64,000 nucleotides of DNA from Halorubrum lacusprofundi ATCC 49239 (lineage in GTDB: Archaea; Halobacteriota; Halobacteria; Halobacteriales; Haloferacaceae), in assembly GCF_000022205.1 (NCBI RefSeq), contig NC_012030.1, positions 62,001 to 126,000 of the forward strand, written 5' to 3'. The notes beneath the pieces are model-generated. The model had not been told where the DNA came from and searched no databases. It was given only the letters and a program-made list of their open reading frames with translations. Positions 8,401 through 19,836 of this stretch are shown here, piece after piece. The stretch's first letter is position 1; each line of letters starts with the position of its first letter. The position numbers were made by a program, and so were the translations under genes.

Positions 8401-11400
8401 GCCATTCAGACGGGACGGGCGAACCTGCTTCAAACCCACGAGGGGTTCGGCTGAAAGTACTTATAGGTTGTTATAGAGGATTATAACTCATTGCTTCAAA
8501 CCCACGAGGGGTTCGGCTGAAAGCGTAGGCGTCGATCATCCGAAAATCGCCTCCGGCGGCTTCAAACCCACGAGGGGTTCGGCTGAAAGCCAACCGCTTG
8601 GGTTGGGCGTCGCCGCTGTCGTCGCTTCAAACCCACGAGGGGTTCGGCTGAAAGAAGAAGTTCTCGCCGTCGTCCTGCCACAGTGAACAGCTTCAAACCC
8701 ACGAGGGGTTCGGCTGAAAGCCGGTCCCTCGGCGGTCGAGCAGCTGCAAGCCGAGCTTCAAACCCACGAGGGGTTCGGCTGAAAGTCAAACGCGAGGATG
8801 AGTCGACGTCGGAGTTTTTCGCTTCAAACCCACGAGGGGTTCGGCTGAAAGTGGCGAACTCAAGTCACTCCGGCGAAACGGATTCTGCTTCAAACCCACG
8901 AGGGGTTCGGCTGAAAGAGTCCGTTCCGGATCTCGATCGTTGCCGTTCCGTGGCTTCAAACCCACGAGGGGTTCGGCTGAAAGGAGGTCACCGTCAACGG
9001 GACCAACGGCTCGGACGTGCTTCAAACCCACGAGGGGTTCGGCTGAAAGTCAGCCCAAGACGACGAGGACGGCGAGAGAGACCGCTTCAAACCCACGAGG
9101 GGTTCGGCTGAAAGCTCGATCCCCAGCGCCGACGATCTCGGAATCATTGGCTTCAAACCCACGAGGGGTTCGGCTGAAAGTACCAATGCTCGTTTTGGCG
9201 ATCGCACTCGGAGCCGGCTTCAAACCCACGAGGGGTTCGGCTGAAAGTGATTTCGCTGAGAGTGTCGTCAAACCGACTTAAATGCTTCAAACCCACGAGG
9301 GGTTCGGCTGAAAGGTCGTCGGAATGGGCAACGCGCCGATGAACAACCAGCTTCAAACCCACGAGGGGTTCGGCTGAAAGGACGAATCGAGGTGTGACTG
9401 CAGCGGGATGTCGACGCTTCAAACCCACGAGGGGTTCGGCTGAAAGGCCGGGCGCGACGTCGATCAGCACTCGGCCGATTGTGCTTCAAACCCACGAGGG
9501 GTTCGGCTGAAAGCGCCTCGTGATTGAGGCATTCTCCCGCAAGGGCGAGGCTTCAAACCCACGAGGGGTTCGGCTGAAAGTCAGTCGTGGTCGTTTGCTG
9601 ACCATCCTCACTCGTGCTTCAAACCCACGAGGGGTTCGGCTGAAAGGCCGTCCTCGTCTCGCGGAAACAGCTCTGGGAACTCGCTTCAAACCCACGAGGG
9701 GTTCGGCTGAAAGGACGAACTCGAGGAACTCCGTCGAGGACGTGGTAGACGCTTCAAACCCACGAGGGGTTCGGCTGAAAGCCCGCACCTCCGCGTCCGC
9801 CGCGAGAACGTCGAAAAGCTTCAAACCCACGAGGGGTTCGGCTGAAAGGACGGGGATCGTGATCGGCGAGGGGTTCCGGAAGCTTCAAACCCACGAGGGG
9901 TTCGGCTGAAAGGTCGACGTCGTGGAGGCGGATCCGGGTCGGTTCCGGCTTCAAACCCACGAGGGGTTCGGCTGAAAGGTTGCCCAGTGTGTTCCGAGTT
10001 GCACATCTTGATGTGCTTCAAACCCACGAGGGGTTCGGCTGAAAGACTGCGATATCGCCCACATTATACGACTCGTCAAGGCTTCAAACCCACGAGGGGT
10101 TCGGCTGAAAGAGGGGGCGTTTTCGTGATTGCCGGGCAGACAGGCTGCTTCAAACCCACGAGGGGTTCGGCTGAAAGGATCGCCCGATCTCGTGGAACGG
10201 CGCGATCACCCAGCTTCAAACCCACGAGGGGTTCGGCTGAAAGTCGCGGATCGACCCATCGACGTTCCCGTTTTCGTCGCTTCAAACCCACGAGGGGTTC
10301 GGCTGAAAGTATCGGCCTCGGTGGCGAGATCCCGCAGTTCGTCGCTTCAAACCCACGAGGGGTTCGGCTGAAAGCACTGAGCTATCAGGTTTTGCATTTG
10401 GGTATCAGTGCTTCAAACCCACGAGGGGTTCGGCTGAAAGGTCAGTCAACTCGCGAGCAACCTCGTGGTTCCATTCGCTTCAAACCCACGAGGGGTTCGG
10501 CTGAAAGGTCGAGTCTTGGCCTGCCGAGCCGATCCGCACCTGCTTCAAACCCACGAGGGGTTCGGCTGAAAGAGCGTTCTCTCTGCTCGAACTAAGACTA
10601 ATTGGGATGCTTCAAACCCACGAGGGGTTCGGCTGAAAGACCGAGGACGAGGTTGCGGAACTGGCACGTAGTAGCTTCAAACCCACGAGGGGTTCGGCTG
10701 AAAGCTGTGGAACCTTAAACGAAGTCTCGAACGCACGCTCGCTTCAAACCCACGAGGGGTTCGGCTGAAAGTTTAGCGGTTAGCTGGGTAAGTGCCAAAA
10801 ACAACAGCTTCAAACCCACGAGGGGTTCGGCTGAAAGCTTGTGCACGATCCTGCTGGACGTCGGGGTTGGTGAAGCTTCAAACCCACGAGGGGTTCGGCT
10901 GAAAGGAGGAATTTGGACGGTGAAATTGCTGAATACAGAATGCTTCAAACCCACGAGGGGTTCGGCTGAAAGACGATCAACAACTCGGCAGATCCGACGA
11001 ACGCGGAAGCTTCAAACCCACGAGGGGTTCGGCTGAAAGCGCCGTCACTGTTCTCGACCATCGTCTCGCCGAGCTGGCTTCAAACCCACGAGGGGTTCGG
11101 CTGAAAGGGCCTGTACCCCGCGTTCTAGGTCTTTTAGCTTGGCGCTTCAAACCCACGAGGGGTTCGGCTGAAAGCGCGTGTGTTGATCCCGTCGCTGAAC
11201 AGAGTGACTGCTTCAAACCCACGAGGGGTTCGGCTGAAAGCATATGTTGATAATCGAGGACGGAAAGGGGGACAGCTTCAAACCCACGAGGGGTTCGGCT
11301 GAAAGCGGAACGCCGTCGACGCCACTTCGGCCCCTTGGCCGCTTCAAACCCACGAGGGGTTCGGCTGAAAGGGTGTCGACCAGTTTGACGTTGCTGTAAC

Positions 11401-14153
11401 TGAGATCGCTTCAAACCCACGAGGGGTTCGGCTGAAAGGTGGCGAGTGCCTTAGACGACACCATGCCGTCTGCCCGCTTCAAACCCACGAGGGGTTCGGC
11501 TGAAAGTCCGTCTCATCAGCCGGAACGTAGAAGTACGGCTCGCTTCAAACCCACGAGGGGTTCGGCTGAAAGTTGCTGTGCGGTGCGTTGCTGTACTGTT
11601 GTGTTACTGCTTCAAACCCACGAGGGGTTCGGCTGAAAGTGGCGAGTGCCTTAGACGACACCATGCCGTCTGCCCGCTTCAAACCCACGAGGGGTTCGGC
11701 TGAAAGGCGACGGTCGAGAAGAGCGATTCCTAGATAGTGCTTCAAACCCACGAGGGGTTCGGCTGAAAGTCTGGGTTGATACCTTCAGTAGTAACCCTTC
11801 AGTAGCTTCAAACCCACGAGGGGTTCGGCTGAAAGTCGATGTCGTTCTCGACCGGCTGGACGGCGTCGATGCTTCAAACCCACGAGGGGTTCGGCTGAAA
11901 GGACTCCGAGGCCCCGACCGCGTCGGCCCACGCTTGGCTTCAAACCCACGAGGGGTTCGGCTGAAAGCTCACCGCGAGGCTCGTACACACCCTCGTCTGA
12001 GTTGCTTCAAACCCACGAGGGGTTCGGCTGAAAGGGCGCTCGGATCGTCGGCAGAACCAACATGTCCTCGCTTCAAACCCACGAGGGGTTCGGCTGAAAG
12101 ACGCCGGCAGCTGCGCGGCGTCACCCGAGTCGTCGCTTCAAACCCACGAGGGGTTCGGCTGAAAGGCATTCCCGAGGAAAAGCGGTCGGTTCAACTCAAG
12201 CTTCAAACCCACGAGGGGTTCGGCTGAAAGGCGGCCCGACCAACGCCCGAACCTTCGTCGAAGACGCGCTTCAAACCCACGAGGGGTTCGGCTGAAAGGC
12301 GACGCCGGCGCCCTCAAGTTCCCACGGATACGGGCTTCAAACCCACGAGGGGTTCGGCTGAAAGTATCTTCGTCTTCGCGACGCTTCCGAACGACTCGGC
12401 TTCAAACCCACGAGGGGTTCGGCTGAAAGCCCCACGATTGAGGCACTCTCCCGCAAGGGCGACGCTTCAAACCCACGAGGGGTTCGGCTGAAAGGCGGAG
12501 TCCGACCGCGCCCAGGCCGCCGGCGAGGTCGCTTCAAACCCACGAGGGGTTCGGCTGAAAGAACGCGAAGCCTGAGGGCGACGATACGTGGCGGAAGCTT
12601 CAAACCCACGAGGGGTTCGGCTGAAAGGAGTACACGTTCGTCGACGCGACGGACAACACGCCGCTTCAAACCCACGAGGGGTTCGGCTGAAAGTAGGCTG
12701 TTCCCGTTTGAGTCGGTGAAGTCCTTGCTTCAAACCCACGAGGGGTTCGGCTGAAAGGCCGTCTATCCAGTAGGTCCCTCCGAGCGCCTCGATGCTTCAA
12801 ACCCACGAGGGGTTCGGCTGAAAGTCTGAATCGGCGTTGTCGCCAGCCCACGGATGATAGCTTCAAACCCACGAGGGGTTCGGCTGAAAGCCTCCTCGTG
12901 TCGCTATCGCTGGCTCAAACCGGGGGCTTCAAACCCACGAGGGGTTCGGCTGAAAGTCGCGGCCGACCAGCGGGGACTACGACGACCAGATGCTTCAAAC
13001 CCACGAGGGGTTCGGCTGAAAGGATGGCTGGGAATCGGCTGGCAGAGCGAGATACGAGCTTCAAACCCACGAGGGGTTCGGCTGAAAGACGAGATTGTCC
13101 ACCCGTTCGGCGCGTTTACCTGTGGCTTCAAACCCACGAGGGGTTCGGCTGAAAGTGGCGCAAGACAGGGTCACAGTCGCTTTTTCGAACGGCTTCAAAC
13201 CCACGAGGGGTTCGGCTGAAAGCCCCACGATTGAGGCACTCTCCCGCGATGGCGACGCTTCAAACCCACGAGGGGTTCGGCTGAAAGGTGGATCGCACCG
13301 CACACCTCCCGGTCGATCCGGACGCTTCAAACCCACGAGGGGTTCGGCTGAAAGCGGGATCGCGGACGTCATCACCGTCGACGAAGGCGCTTCAAACCCA
13401 CGAGGGGTTCGGCTGAAAGGGCGGTTCGTTCACTGCCGTCGTAACGTACGACAAGCTTCAAACCCACGAGGGGTTCGGCTGAAAGGGTTCGACTTCGGCA
13501 GGGACAGGGCTTCACGGGCGCTTCAAACCCACGAGGGGTTCGGCTGAAAGCATTATCGACCCGGTTCCCTCGACCACGATCTTCCCGCTTCAAACCCACG
13601 AGGGGTTCGGCTGAAAGCACGAGCGCGTGGTCGTGATCATGCTCGACGAGATCGCTTCAAACCCACGAGGGGTTCGGCTGAAAGTTGAGTGGCTCGTCGT
13701 TTTCGGATTCGAACCGTGCTTCAAACCCACGAGGGGTTCGGCTGAAAGTCGGCAACTCCTCGATCTCGTCGGAATCCGAGACGCTTCAAACCCACGAGGG
13801 GTTCGGCTGAAAGGATCGTCGGTGTTGTCGACTGCGCTGAGGTGTTCGGCTTCAAACCCACGAGGGGTTCGGCTGAAAGTCGGCTTCTGCTTCGATTTGT
13901 TCAGTCATAAATGGTGCTTCAAACCCACGAGGGGTTCGGCTGAAAGTCGGCTTCTGCTTCGATTTGTTCAGTCATAAATGGTGCTTCAAACCCACGAGGG
14001 GTTCGGCTGAAAGGCCGGCAGGCCGAGCGTCGCGAGCGTGACGATCCCGCTTCAAACCCACGAGGGGTTCGGCTGAAAGACGAACAGACACGCAAGCTCA
14101 ACATCCACATCGACGGGCTGTCGCTTCAAACCCACGAGGGGTTCGGCTGAAAG
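5425..14153 (-). CRISPR. Large CRISPR array, type I-B, about 132 repeats and 131 spacers
   Basis: A 31-bp repeat recurs every 64-74 bp. On the minus (likely transcribed) strand it begins CTTTCAGCCGAACC and ends GTGGGTTTGAAGC, close to known haloarchaeal I-B repeats. My hand count is 132 repeats; allow an error of one or two. Spacers are mostly 33-38 nt, the last before the leader about 43 nt. All repeats I read are the same sequence, including the leader-distal one. The short stem AACCC/GGGTT inside the repeat suits Cas6 processing. The leader and cas2 adjoin the right end, so new spacers enter near 14123 and transcription runs leftward. Two spacers occur in duplicate and three are variants aimed at one gene. 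Confidence 0.98.
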
Positions 14154-14254
14154 ATGTGCCAATATAGGCCACACAAGGCTCATATACGTGGTCTATGATT
14201 TAGAACTTTCGTCGACCTCCAATTCTGGCCAAACCCTAGGGGGTCGACGGAAAA
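14154..14254 (-). promoter_or_regulatory. CRISPR leader
   Basis: 101 bp between the last repeat and the cas2 stop codon. On the minus strand it is AT-richer toward the repeat (AGTTCTAAATCATAGACC, then CGTATATGAGCC) and directly abuts the first transcribed repeat. Position and orientation match the leader of haloarchaeal I-B arrays, which carries the array promoter and the Cas1-Cas2 integration signal. A copy of GTCGAC lies on each side of a CCCCTAGGG stretch at the cas2-proximal end. No exact promoter element can be fixed by eye. Confidence 0.7.
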
Positions 14255-14515
14255 CTACGTAAATCGACTCCCGGGGTCGTCGCCAGCACCTAAGACAGTG
14301 TGTTGAACCGCAGCTGAGACCTCCGCTTCGAAAATATAGATCGAGTCCTCATCGATCAGCTCCGACTTGATGTCCTGTTTGATTCCTACGAGCTGCCCCT
14401 CTGTGATGTCCCCATAAAACACGGACTGCTGGAGATGTTCCAGCCGCTTCCGGAGGAGTTTTCGGTAGATGTGGGTTCGTTCGGCGGGAACATCGTATGT
14501 CACAAGAACGAACAT
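14255..14515 (-). CDS. cas2: CRISPR-associated endonuclease Cas2
   Basis: 86 residues, the usual Cas2 size. It begins with the ferredoxin-fold strand MFVLVTYDVP, in which the Asp of YDVP is the conserved metal-site residue, followed by RTHIYRKLLRKRLEHLQQSVFYGDITEG, a classic Cas2 helix and strand. Cas2 forms the integrase complex with Cas1 that inserts new spacers next to the leader. The ATG at 14513-14515 is one base from the cas1 stop codon, so the genes are translationally linked. It is the last gene of the minus-strand cas operon and is followed directly by the leader. Confidence 0.95.
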   Translation of the reverse strand: MFVLVTYDVPAERTHIYRKLLRKRLEHLQQSVFYGDITEGQLVGIKQDIKSELIDEDSIYIFEAEVSAAVQHTVLGAGDDPGSRFT

Positions 14516-14516
14516 C

Positions 14517-15524
14517 TTACCACCACCGTTCGGTCGGCCGGTACGGCTCGCCGGTCAGTATGTGCTTCTTCAAACTGTACACATCCGTTTGCACGAGTGT
14601 TTTGTAGCTCACGTTTCGCTTTAGTCGGGGATGCTCGACTGTTTTATCAAGCGTTTCCTCATACTCGGCAAGCACTGTCAGTCGACCGTCTTCAGTAAGC
14701 AGACAGCCATCGAGATCCGATTCGAACTCATCAGGGCTGATCTGTCGACGGTTTACGAGCCGAAACAGCACACGATCCGCGAGTATCGGTTTATAAATAT
14801 CCGCGATATCGAGCGAGAGCGTAAATCGGCGATCACCCGGTTCATGCATGAACCCGACTGTTGGATCAAGTGCTGTCTTGCGGATCGCAGAGACACAGGC
14901 CGTATAAACCATCGCGTTCAGGAACGAAATGAGCGCGTTCGTCTCGTTGGTCGGTGGATTGTATTCACGCCGATCTAGGGCGAACGGGTCACGCAGAATC
15001 TCACTGAAACACGAATAATAGGTTTTGCGTGCGGTTGCTTCGGTCCCACGAAGTCCGTCAATGCTTTCGGCTGTGCTTGCTTTCGTCTTGAGTGATTCGA
15101 GCCGATCGATTTCTGAGTCGAACGAACAGTCGCGGGCATTATAATAGACAAGATTTGCCCGCATATTATGGATACTCGCTTCGATCATCAACGTGGCAAT
15201 CCCGAGTCGACGATCCGGATCATCATACGCGCGTACCTGCTCGACGACGGTGTTTCCCGAGAGATGGCTCCGTTTCGGGAGATATGACCCTTTGTAATAG
15301 TCCTTCCATCCGAACACGTGCGCAGGAACTCCGTGATCGTTGAGCAGGCCGAGTGCTCGGGTATTGAAATCGATCTGCCCGTGCAGATACAGCGTGTCGA
15401 TACTTTCGACCGGTAGGTGTTCCACCTCCCCATCGAGGGTGTCGATTCTGAGTGTGTCTTCACTTCGCGACAGTTCGCCGTCGGTGAATACGTGATGATT
15501 GGGTTTCGTCATGATTAGAGCCAA
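14517..15524 (-). CDS. cas1: CRISPR-associated integrase Cas1, type I-B
   Basis: 335 residues. The N-terminal beta domain opens with NHHVFTDGELSRSEDTLRI, and the alpha domain holds the metal site: Glu in RGTEATARKTYY, His in GFMHEPGDRRFTLSLDIAD and the Asp of the same block. With Cas2 it integrates protospacers into the array. The gene overlaps the end of cas4 by 10 bp and is followed one base later by cas2, so the three form an adaptation unit. The second Met (MTKPNHHVF) could be the start; the first is used because it keeps the tight overlap. Length and motifs are complete. Confidence 0.96.
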   Translation of the reverse strand: MALIMTKPNHHVFTDGELSRSEDTLRIDTLDGEVEHLPVESIDTLYLHGQIDFNTRALGLLNDHGVPAHVFGWKDYYKGSYLPKRSHLSGNTVVEQVRAYDDPDRRLGIATLMIEASIHNMRANLVYYNARDCSFDSEIDRLESLKTKASTAESIDGLRGTEATARKTYYSCFSEILRDPFALDRREYNPPTNETNALISFLNAMVYTACVSAIRKTALDPTVGFMHEPGDRRFTLSLDIADIYKPILADRVLFRLVNRRQISPDEFESDLDGCLLTEDGRLTVLAEYEETLDKTVEHPRLKRNVSYKTLVQTDVYSLKKHILTGEPYRPTERWW

Positions 15525-16138
15525 CAGATGTCTTGGTACAAACAGGAATCGCAGTATGGTTTTTTGTCGAGTGTCGGTGGACTATCGCTCTCGACTACGT
15601 CGATGATGCCACGGATCGTTTCCTCGACGGCGGCTGCGTTGTCCTCGGTGAGGCTGACCTCCTCGCGTGTTCGTTCGGCAGGATACGCCAGTACACCGTC
15701 CCGTTGGATGTCGAGGATTCGGTCGAGATACCAGAGGTAGTAAAGCAACTGCATCCGCGCAGGTTTTTCCAGCGTCGACGAGGCTTTGACCTCCATCACC
15801 TCACCGGAATCGAGCATATCGAGTGCGATTCGACCGTTTATTTGGAATGACCGGCGGTTATCACGATAGCTGGTCTCATCGATGTGTGTTCCGCGTCGGA
15901 TGTTCGCTGCGCTGCGGTCGATATCGATTCCCCGCGAGGTAAACCAGAGTTCGCGTTTACAGACGTGATAGTACTGGACTAGCAGCCCAGTTACCCGAAC
16001 ACGAGGCTCACGATGTGGTGCACGTTCACGCTCAATAAACTCCGATATCAGTTCCTCGCTGCCGGGATCGTGATTCTGAGTCATCGAATAGTCCTCTGTT
16101 TGTCTGTGTCGACTAGTAGGACGCTCGTTCGGTACCAC
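15515..16138 (-). CDS. cas4: CRISPR-associated exonuclease Cas4
   Basis: 207 residues from the first Met; an internal Met at 16084 (MTQNHDPG) gives 189 residues, closer to the usual size. Cas4 is a RecB-like iron-sulphur nuclease that trims and selects PAM-bearing prespacers. Visible features are the first cluster Cys in YYHVCKREL, GTHIDE, the catalytic strands IALDMLD and GEVMEVKASS (Asp, Glu, Lys), QLLYYLWYL, and the C-terminal cluster CDSCLYQDICWL. It overlaps cas1 by 10 bp and follows cas3 by 34 bp. Confidence 0.93.
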   Translation of the reverse strand: MVPNERPTSRHRQTEDYSMTQNHDPGSEELISEFIERERAPHREPRVRVTGLLVQYYHVCKRELWFTSRGIDIDRSAANIRRGTHIDETSYRDNRRSFQINGRIALDMLDSGEVMEVKASSTLEKPARMQLLYYLWYLDRILDIQRDGVLAYPAERTREEVSLTEDNAAAVEETIRGIIDVVESDSPPTLDKKPYCDSCLYQDICWL

Positions 16139-16172
16139 TCACAATTACACAGTGAGTGTGATCGGGAGCAAA

Positions 16173-19040
16173 TCATACCGAGAACCGCCCTAAAATAGTG
16201 TCTTCGACACCTTGGAGTCCACCAGAGTCGAACCCGTATTCGAGACCACTCCCACCTCGATACTCAAAGACCTGTGCCCCCTCGTCGCCACGATCTCGGT
16301 GATCAATTCGTTGGATCTTCGGTGCGTCTTCCATCGTCCGAACCGGAAGCGATACGCGTAATTGTGAAGCTTCATCGAGTTTCTTGAACCCAAAACTGTC
16401 GTTTGCGCAGAACGCCTCAGTGATCTTTTCGAGAGTCTTCTTATCAGCTTCGGTTACTGCAACGAGGACGTCGACCGTTTCGTATCCGCCGATGAGTGAT
16501 TGACGAGCAAGCCACCGTGCTTCCGCGTTTTCGATATGATCTCGGATGTCGGTGTTTGCGACGGATTTGGTCGTATGTATCTGCTCGAAATACGCTTCGA
16601 CAGCGTGAAGCGAAATGGATACATCGGGAATCTGCTCGGTCTCTCCGATATCTGCAAGCACATCAGAGATGAGCCGAAGATGCCCGCGAACACCGGCCTC
16701 ATTTGAGCCTCGTTCATACACGTACCCTGCAGGCGGTTTCTCCGTCGGTTCGGCTGGTGTTTCTTCGTCCGGATCAGCTATGGTCCACACGATGACCCGA
16801 CCACCGTTTTTTCCCCACTCGTACGAGCGGTTGCACCGTCCTGCCGCTTGAACAATACTGTCTATCGGTGCGATATCGCGGAACACCGTTTTGAAACTTA
16901 CATCGACACCGGCCTCGATGGCCTGTGTCGACACACAAACGAACCGAACGGGTGCTGTCGAGAGCATCGTCAATAGATGAATGAGTATCCGGCGGTCGAA
17001 CGGCCGATATCGTGAGTTGAATGTCAACACGAACAGCGAGCTGGATTCAGGTGTCGACCACGACCCGGTTTTATCAACTGGAGGGATAAGTCGATGTGAG
17101 GCGAGCACCTCATAGGCAATCTCTTTTGGAGATTGCTCCGGATCGATTGCACTGATATTGTTGCTCGTCAGATACTCCCGAACAGCAACACCGAGATGGG
17201 CAACTGTCTCGTTCTCACAAATTATATCGGTGAGTTCTGCCGAGCTGGCGATAGTATTACACACCGTAAGCGTCGACTCGCCGGTTTCTGTACGGTCGAT
17301 GATCCGCGTTGCGGCCTCCTCGTACCCGATAAATCCATTGTCGCTGTTGATCTGGTGAGTTAATGCAGTCTTATCAAGCGTGTACTGGACTCGTTCGGCC
17401 TGGTCGAAATAGCGTTCTTCATTCGCCGGTGGGAGGTCAGTCTCGTATGCTGGCCGTTGACTGCACGCTTCACACGCTGTTACGTTGTGTGTCTGTCCGT
17501 CCTCAAGCAATGAGACGGTGTTGACCTCTCGGAGCACCGAGGGCTGGGTAGCGGTCATCGAAATAATGTGGGTATCGAACTCGTCGGTCAGCGTCGAAAG
17601 CAGGCGTGGAATCGCGTCCCACCAGTCTTTCGGAAGTGCCTGTGGCTCATCGAGAATTACGATCCCCGAATCGAGCGCAGGGAGTTTCAACCCTTGCCGG
17701 TTTGAGGGTCCTGTGAGACTCTCAAACAGTTGTACGAAGGTTGTCAGAATCGTTCCATCACGCCACGACTCGCCGAGTAATCCAGCCTGATCCGCATCGG
17801 TTATGTCGACATCTGAATCGTCGTGATCCCCGTGAATGACGACGGTCTCGCTGAGATAATGATGGACGGTAAGTGCGGACCGTGTCGGGTCGACGCCCCA
17901 CAGCTCCGGATTCTCGAATAACTCACGAGTCTGTTCGATAATACTCGTATACGGAAGTGCGTACACGAGTGGTCGTGGATGGTCTCTGTCATTACGTCCA
18001 TCCAGAATATCTCGTGTTTCGAACCCAGCTGAAAGACCCGTGAACGTTTTTCCCAGTCCTGTCGGGAGTGTGAGTGTTGCGATGGCCGACTCATCGTTGT
18101 CGAGCCACTCGTGGACACCACAAACAGCCTGACGGCGTGCTCGCTCACGTTCGTCATTTAATGCTGCTTCGTGTTCGTCGTCAGGTGGTGTCGCTCGCAA
18201 CCCTGCAATATACTGTTCAAGCGTCGACAAATCAAGCGTGTCGAAACCGAACAGTTCGTTGTCCGAGATCGTCATCGCATGGCTCTTGTCGGCAAGCGTG
18301 AGCGATGCCCAGTAGTGTATCGTTCGGTCATACAGTGCTTCTGGGAGGTTTTTATTCGACTTGCGTCGGCCGGTGAGTTCTGCTTCGGTACTCAGTGCTT
18401 GTAGGCCCGGGATGATTTCACCGTTGCTTGCCCATTTGTAGAACGCCTCCCAAGAGACCGTGTCGACGGTATCGAACTGCTGGCCTGCCATCGCAAAGAA
18501 CTCGTCTGCGGCTTCGGGCCATGTGTCGTCAATACGATCAAGTTGTGCCTGAATCACAGCCTCATCAAACGCCTCGATTAGTGTGTTTGCTGTATACTCT
18601 GCGGCGTTAGGCAACGCTTGGTGATGTCGTGCAACCGCGAGCGTTGCAGCAAGACAATCGCGGTCGGAGGCACTGGCCCGATTGAGGACGAACCACGTTG
18701 CGAGTGCTCCAAGCCGTGCGTGGTTCTTTTCTGCATCAGGTCCTTCGTATTCCTCGTCTGGACGCACGTGTTCTTGGAACTGCGGCGTTGCTTTCCCGAA
18801 GTCGTGGAGCGTTGCTGCGACCCACAGCCACAGTTCTCGTTCAGTTGGGCCAGCAAACAGTGTCGTCGCTCGTTCGGGAACACTAGTGCTGTGTGCTGTC
18901 AGTAGTAGGTGACCTTCCTCAGTTGTCTGGTCTGCTGGATGTTGCCGGTTCTTATCGGTCTCTCTCGGATGCGAAATGAGTGGGAGTTCCATATAGGGGA
19001 ATTGGATTTTTTGATTACCGGAAGACGACTGTTCGATCAC
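16173..19040 (-). CDS. cas3: CRISPR-associated helicase-nuclease Cas3 (HD + SF2)
   Basis: 955 residues. The N-terminal HD nuclease domain shows the metal-binding [14 protein letters not shown] (His79-Asp80). The helicase has PTGLGKT (Walker A), [10 protein letters not shown] (DExx box, with DEPQ where DEAH is usual in this subtype), [10 protein letters not shown] (motif III) and [12 protein letters not shown] followed by QAAGRCNR (motifs V and VI). Cas3 is recruited by Cascade to unwind and degrade target DNA. The first Met overlaps cas5 by 26 bp. MELPLISHP at 18992 is a likely alternative start, leaving a 22-bp gap. All motifs look intact, so interference should be functional. Confidence 0.95.
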   Translation of the reverse strand: MIEQSSSGNQKIQFPYMELPLISHPRETDKNRQHPADQTTEEGHLLLTAHSTSVPERATTLFAGPTERELWLWVAATLHDFGKATPQFQEHVRPDEEYEGPDAEKNHARLGALATWFVLNRASASDRDCLAATLAVARHHQALPNAAEYTANTLIEAFDEAVIQAQLDRIDDTWPEAADEFFAMAGQQFDTVDTVSWEAFYKWASNGEIIPGLQALSTEAELTGRRKSNKNLPEALYDRTIHYWASLTLADKSHAMTISDNELFGFDTLDLSTLEQYIAGLRATPPDDEHEAALNDERERARRQAVCGVHEWLDNDESAIATLTLPTGLGKTFTGLSAGFETRDILDGRNDRDHPRPLVYALPYTSIIEQTRELFENPELWGVDPTRSALTVHHYLSETVVIHGDHDDSDVDITDADQAGLLGESWRDGTILTTFVQLFESLTGPSNRQGLKLPALDSGIVILDEPQALPKDWWDAIPRLLSTLTDEFDTHIISMTATQPSVLREVNTVSLLEDGQTHNVTACEACSQRPAYETDLPPANEERYFDQAERVQYTLDKTALTHQINSDNGFIGYEEAATRIIDRTETGESTLTVCNTIASSAELTDIICENETVAHLGVAVREYLTSNNISAIDPEQSPKEIAYEVLASHRLIPPVDKTGSWSTPESSSLFVLTFNSRYRPFDRRILIHLLTMLSTAPVRFVCVSTQAIEAGVDVSFKTVFRDIAPIDSIVQAAGRCNRSYEWGKNGGRVIVWTIADPDEETPAEPTEKPPAGYVYERGSNEAGVRGHLRLISDVLADIGETEQIPDVSISLHAVEAYFEQIHTTKSVANTDIRDHIENAEARWLARQSLIGGYETVDVLVAVTEADKKTLEKITEAFCANDSFGFKKLDEASQLRVSLPVRTMEDAPKIQRIDHRDRGDEGAQVFEYRGGSGLEYGFDSGGLQGVEDTILGRFSV

Positions 19041-19812
19041 CGACCGACACCGGTGTTACATCTGCCGTAGAGCCAACTCGAACGGGCGTATCAGCTGAGC
19101 GTGTATACACGTAGTCGTCGAAACGTGTCGTTTTCCGTCCGCCAAGGGTCGCCTCCATGACTGCCGGTGAGCGTTCGATGTCGTAGGTAACTCCCTGTTG
19201 TGGGATTACCTCGGACAGTGAACCCGGAACGACCGAGTCGACATCGTACTGCTCGGCCTCAGCAAGCTCCGTTGGCGAAACGTCGGTCTCGACGTCTTCA
19301 ACCGTACAGAGATACTCGGACTTGCCAAGGCTCGGCGGGTAGTAGGACTCCTCGTTATCGAGTCGACGTTCGAGTTTCTCGTAGTAGGCTTCGTCTTCAA
19401 CAGCTACGTCGATACGATATACCGGATCGGTGAGCAGCTCGTACGCGTGTATTTGTCGGTCGCCCTCCGTATCCTGATATGTGAGTGCGTAACTCCGTCG
19501 ACTCCCTGCTGTCTTCGTCACTGCCTGTTTTGGATCCGTCCCTAACCCGGTTGTTGGAACATTGACGGTTCGGATATCAAATAACGGCGTGATGGCGATA
19601 GCGGATGTATCAGCTCCAAAGACATCGTAGTACGAGTCTCGGTCGCTGCCGACGATAGCTGCGAGCATCCCAGCGACAGTAGTCCGTGGTGGTATCCGAT
19701 AGGTTTGTTTCGTAACACTACGCCCGACGCGCTTGAAATGCCCCCATGTCGACCGGACGGTCAACGAAAGGCAAGTATCAGGCACGCCGCTGGCGTTGAT
19801 GGATGGTGTCAT
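19015..19812 (-). CDS. cas5: Cascade subunit Cas5 (type I-B)
   Basis: 265 residues. The RAMP-like N-terminus [29 protein letters not shown], followed by [12 protein letters not shown], is the standard Cas5 signature (strand, then a Ser/Thr-rich loop and a helix). In I-B Cascade, Cas5 caps the 5' handle of the crRNA and contacts Cas8b. The gene starts 24 bp after the cas7 stop and overlaps the longest cas3 reading by 26 bp. Length and order match haloarchaeal I-B operons. Confidence 0.93.
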   Translation of the reverse strand: MTPSINASGVPDTCLSLTVRSTWGHFKRVGRSVTKQTYRIPPRTTVAGMLAAIVGSDRDSYYDVFGADTSAIAITPLFDIRTVNVPTTGLGTDPKQAVTKTAGSRRSYALTYQDTEGDRQIHAYELLTDPVYRIDVAVEDEAYYEKLERRLDNEESYYPPSLGKSEYLCTVEDVETDVSPTELAEAEQYDVDSVVPGSLSEVIPQQGVTYDIERSPAVMEATLGGRKTTRFDDYVYTRSADTPVRVGSTADVTPVSVGDRTVVFR

Positions 19813-19836
19813 TGAAGTTGTGATATGCCGGTGGGC

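Noticed and set aside
5375-14110. Dozens of open frames across the CRISPR array, with repeated GFEA, GVRLK or GLK peptides
   Set aside because: They are translations of the repeat in six frames; there is no gene in the array.
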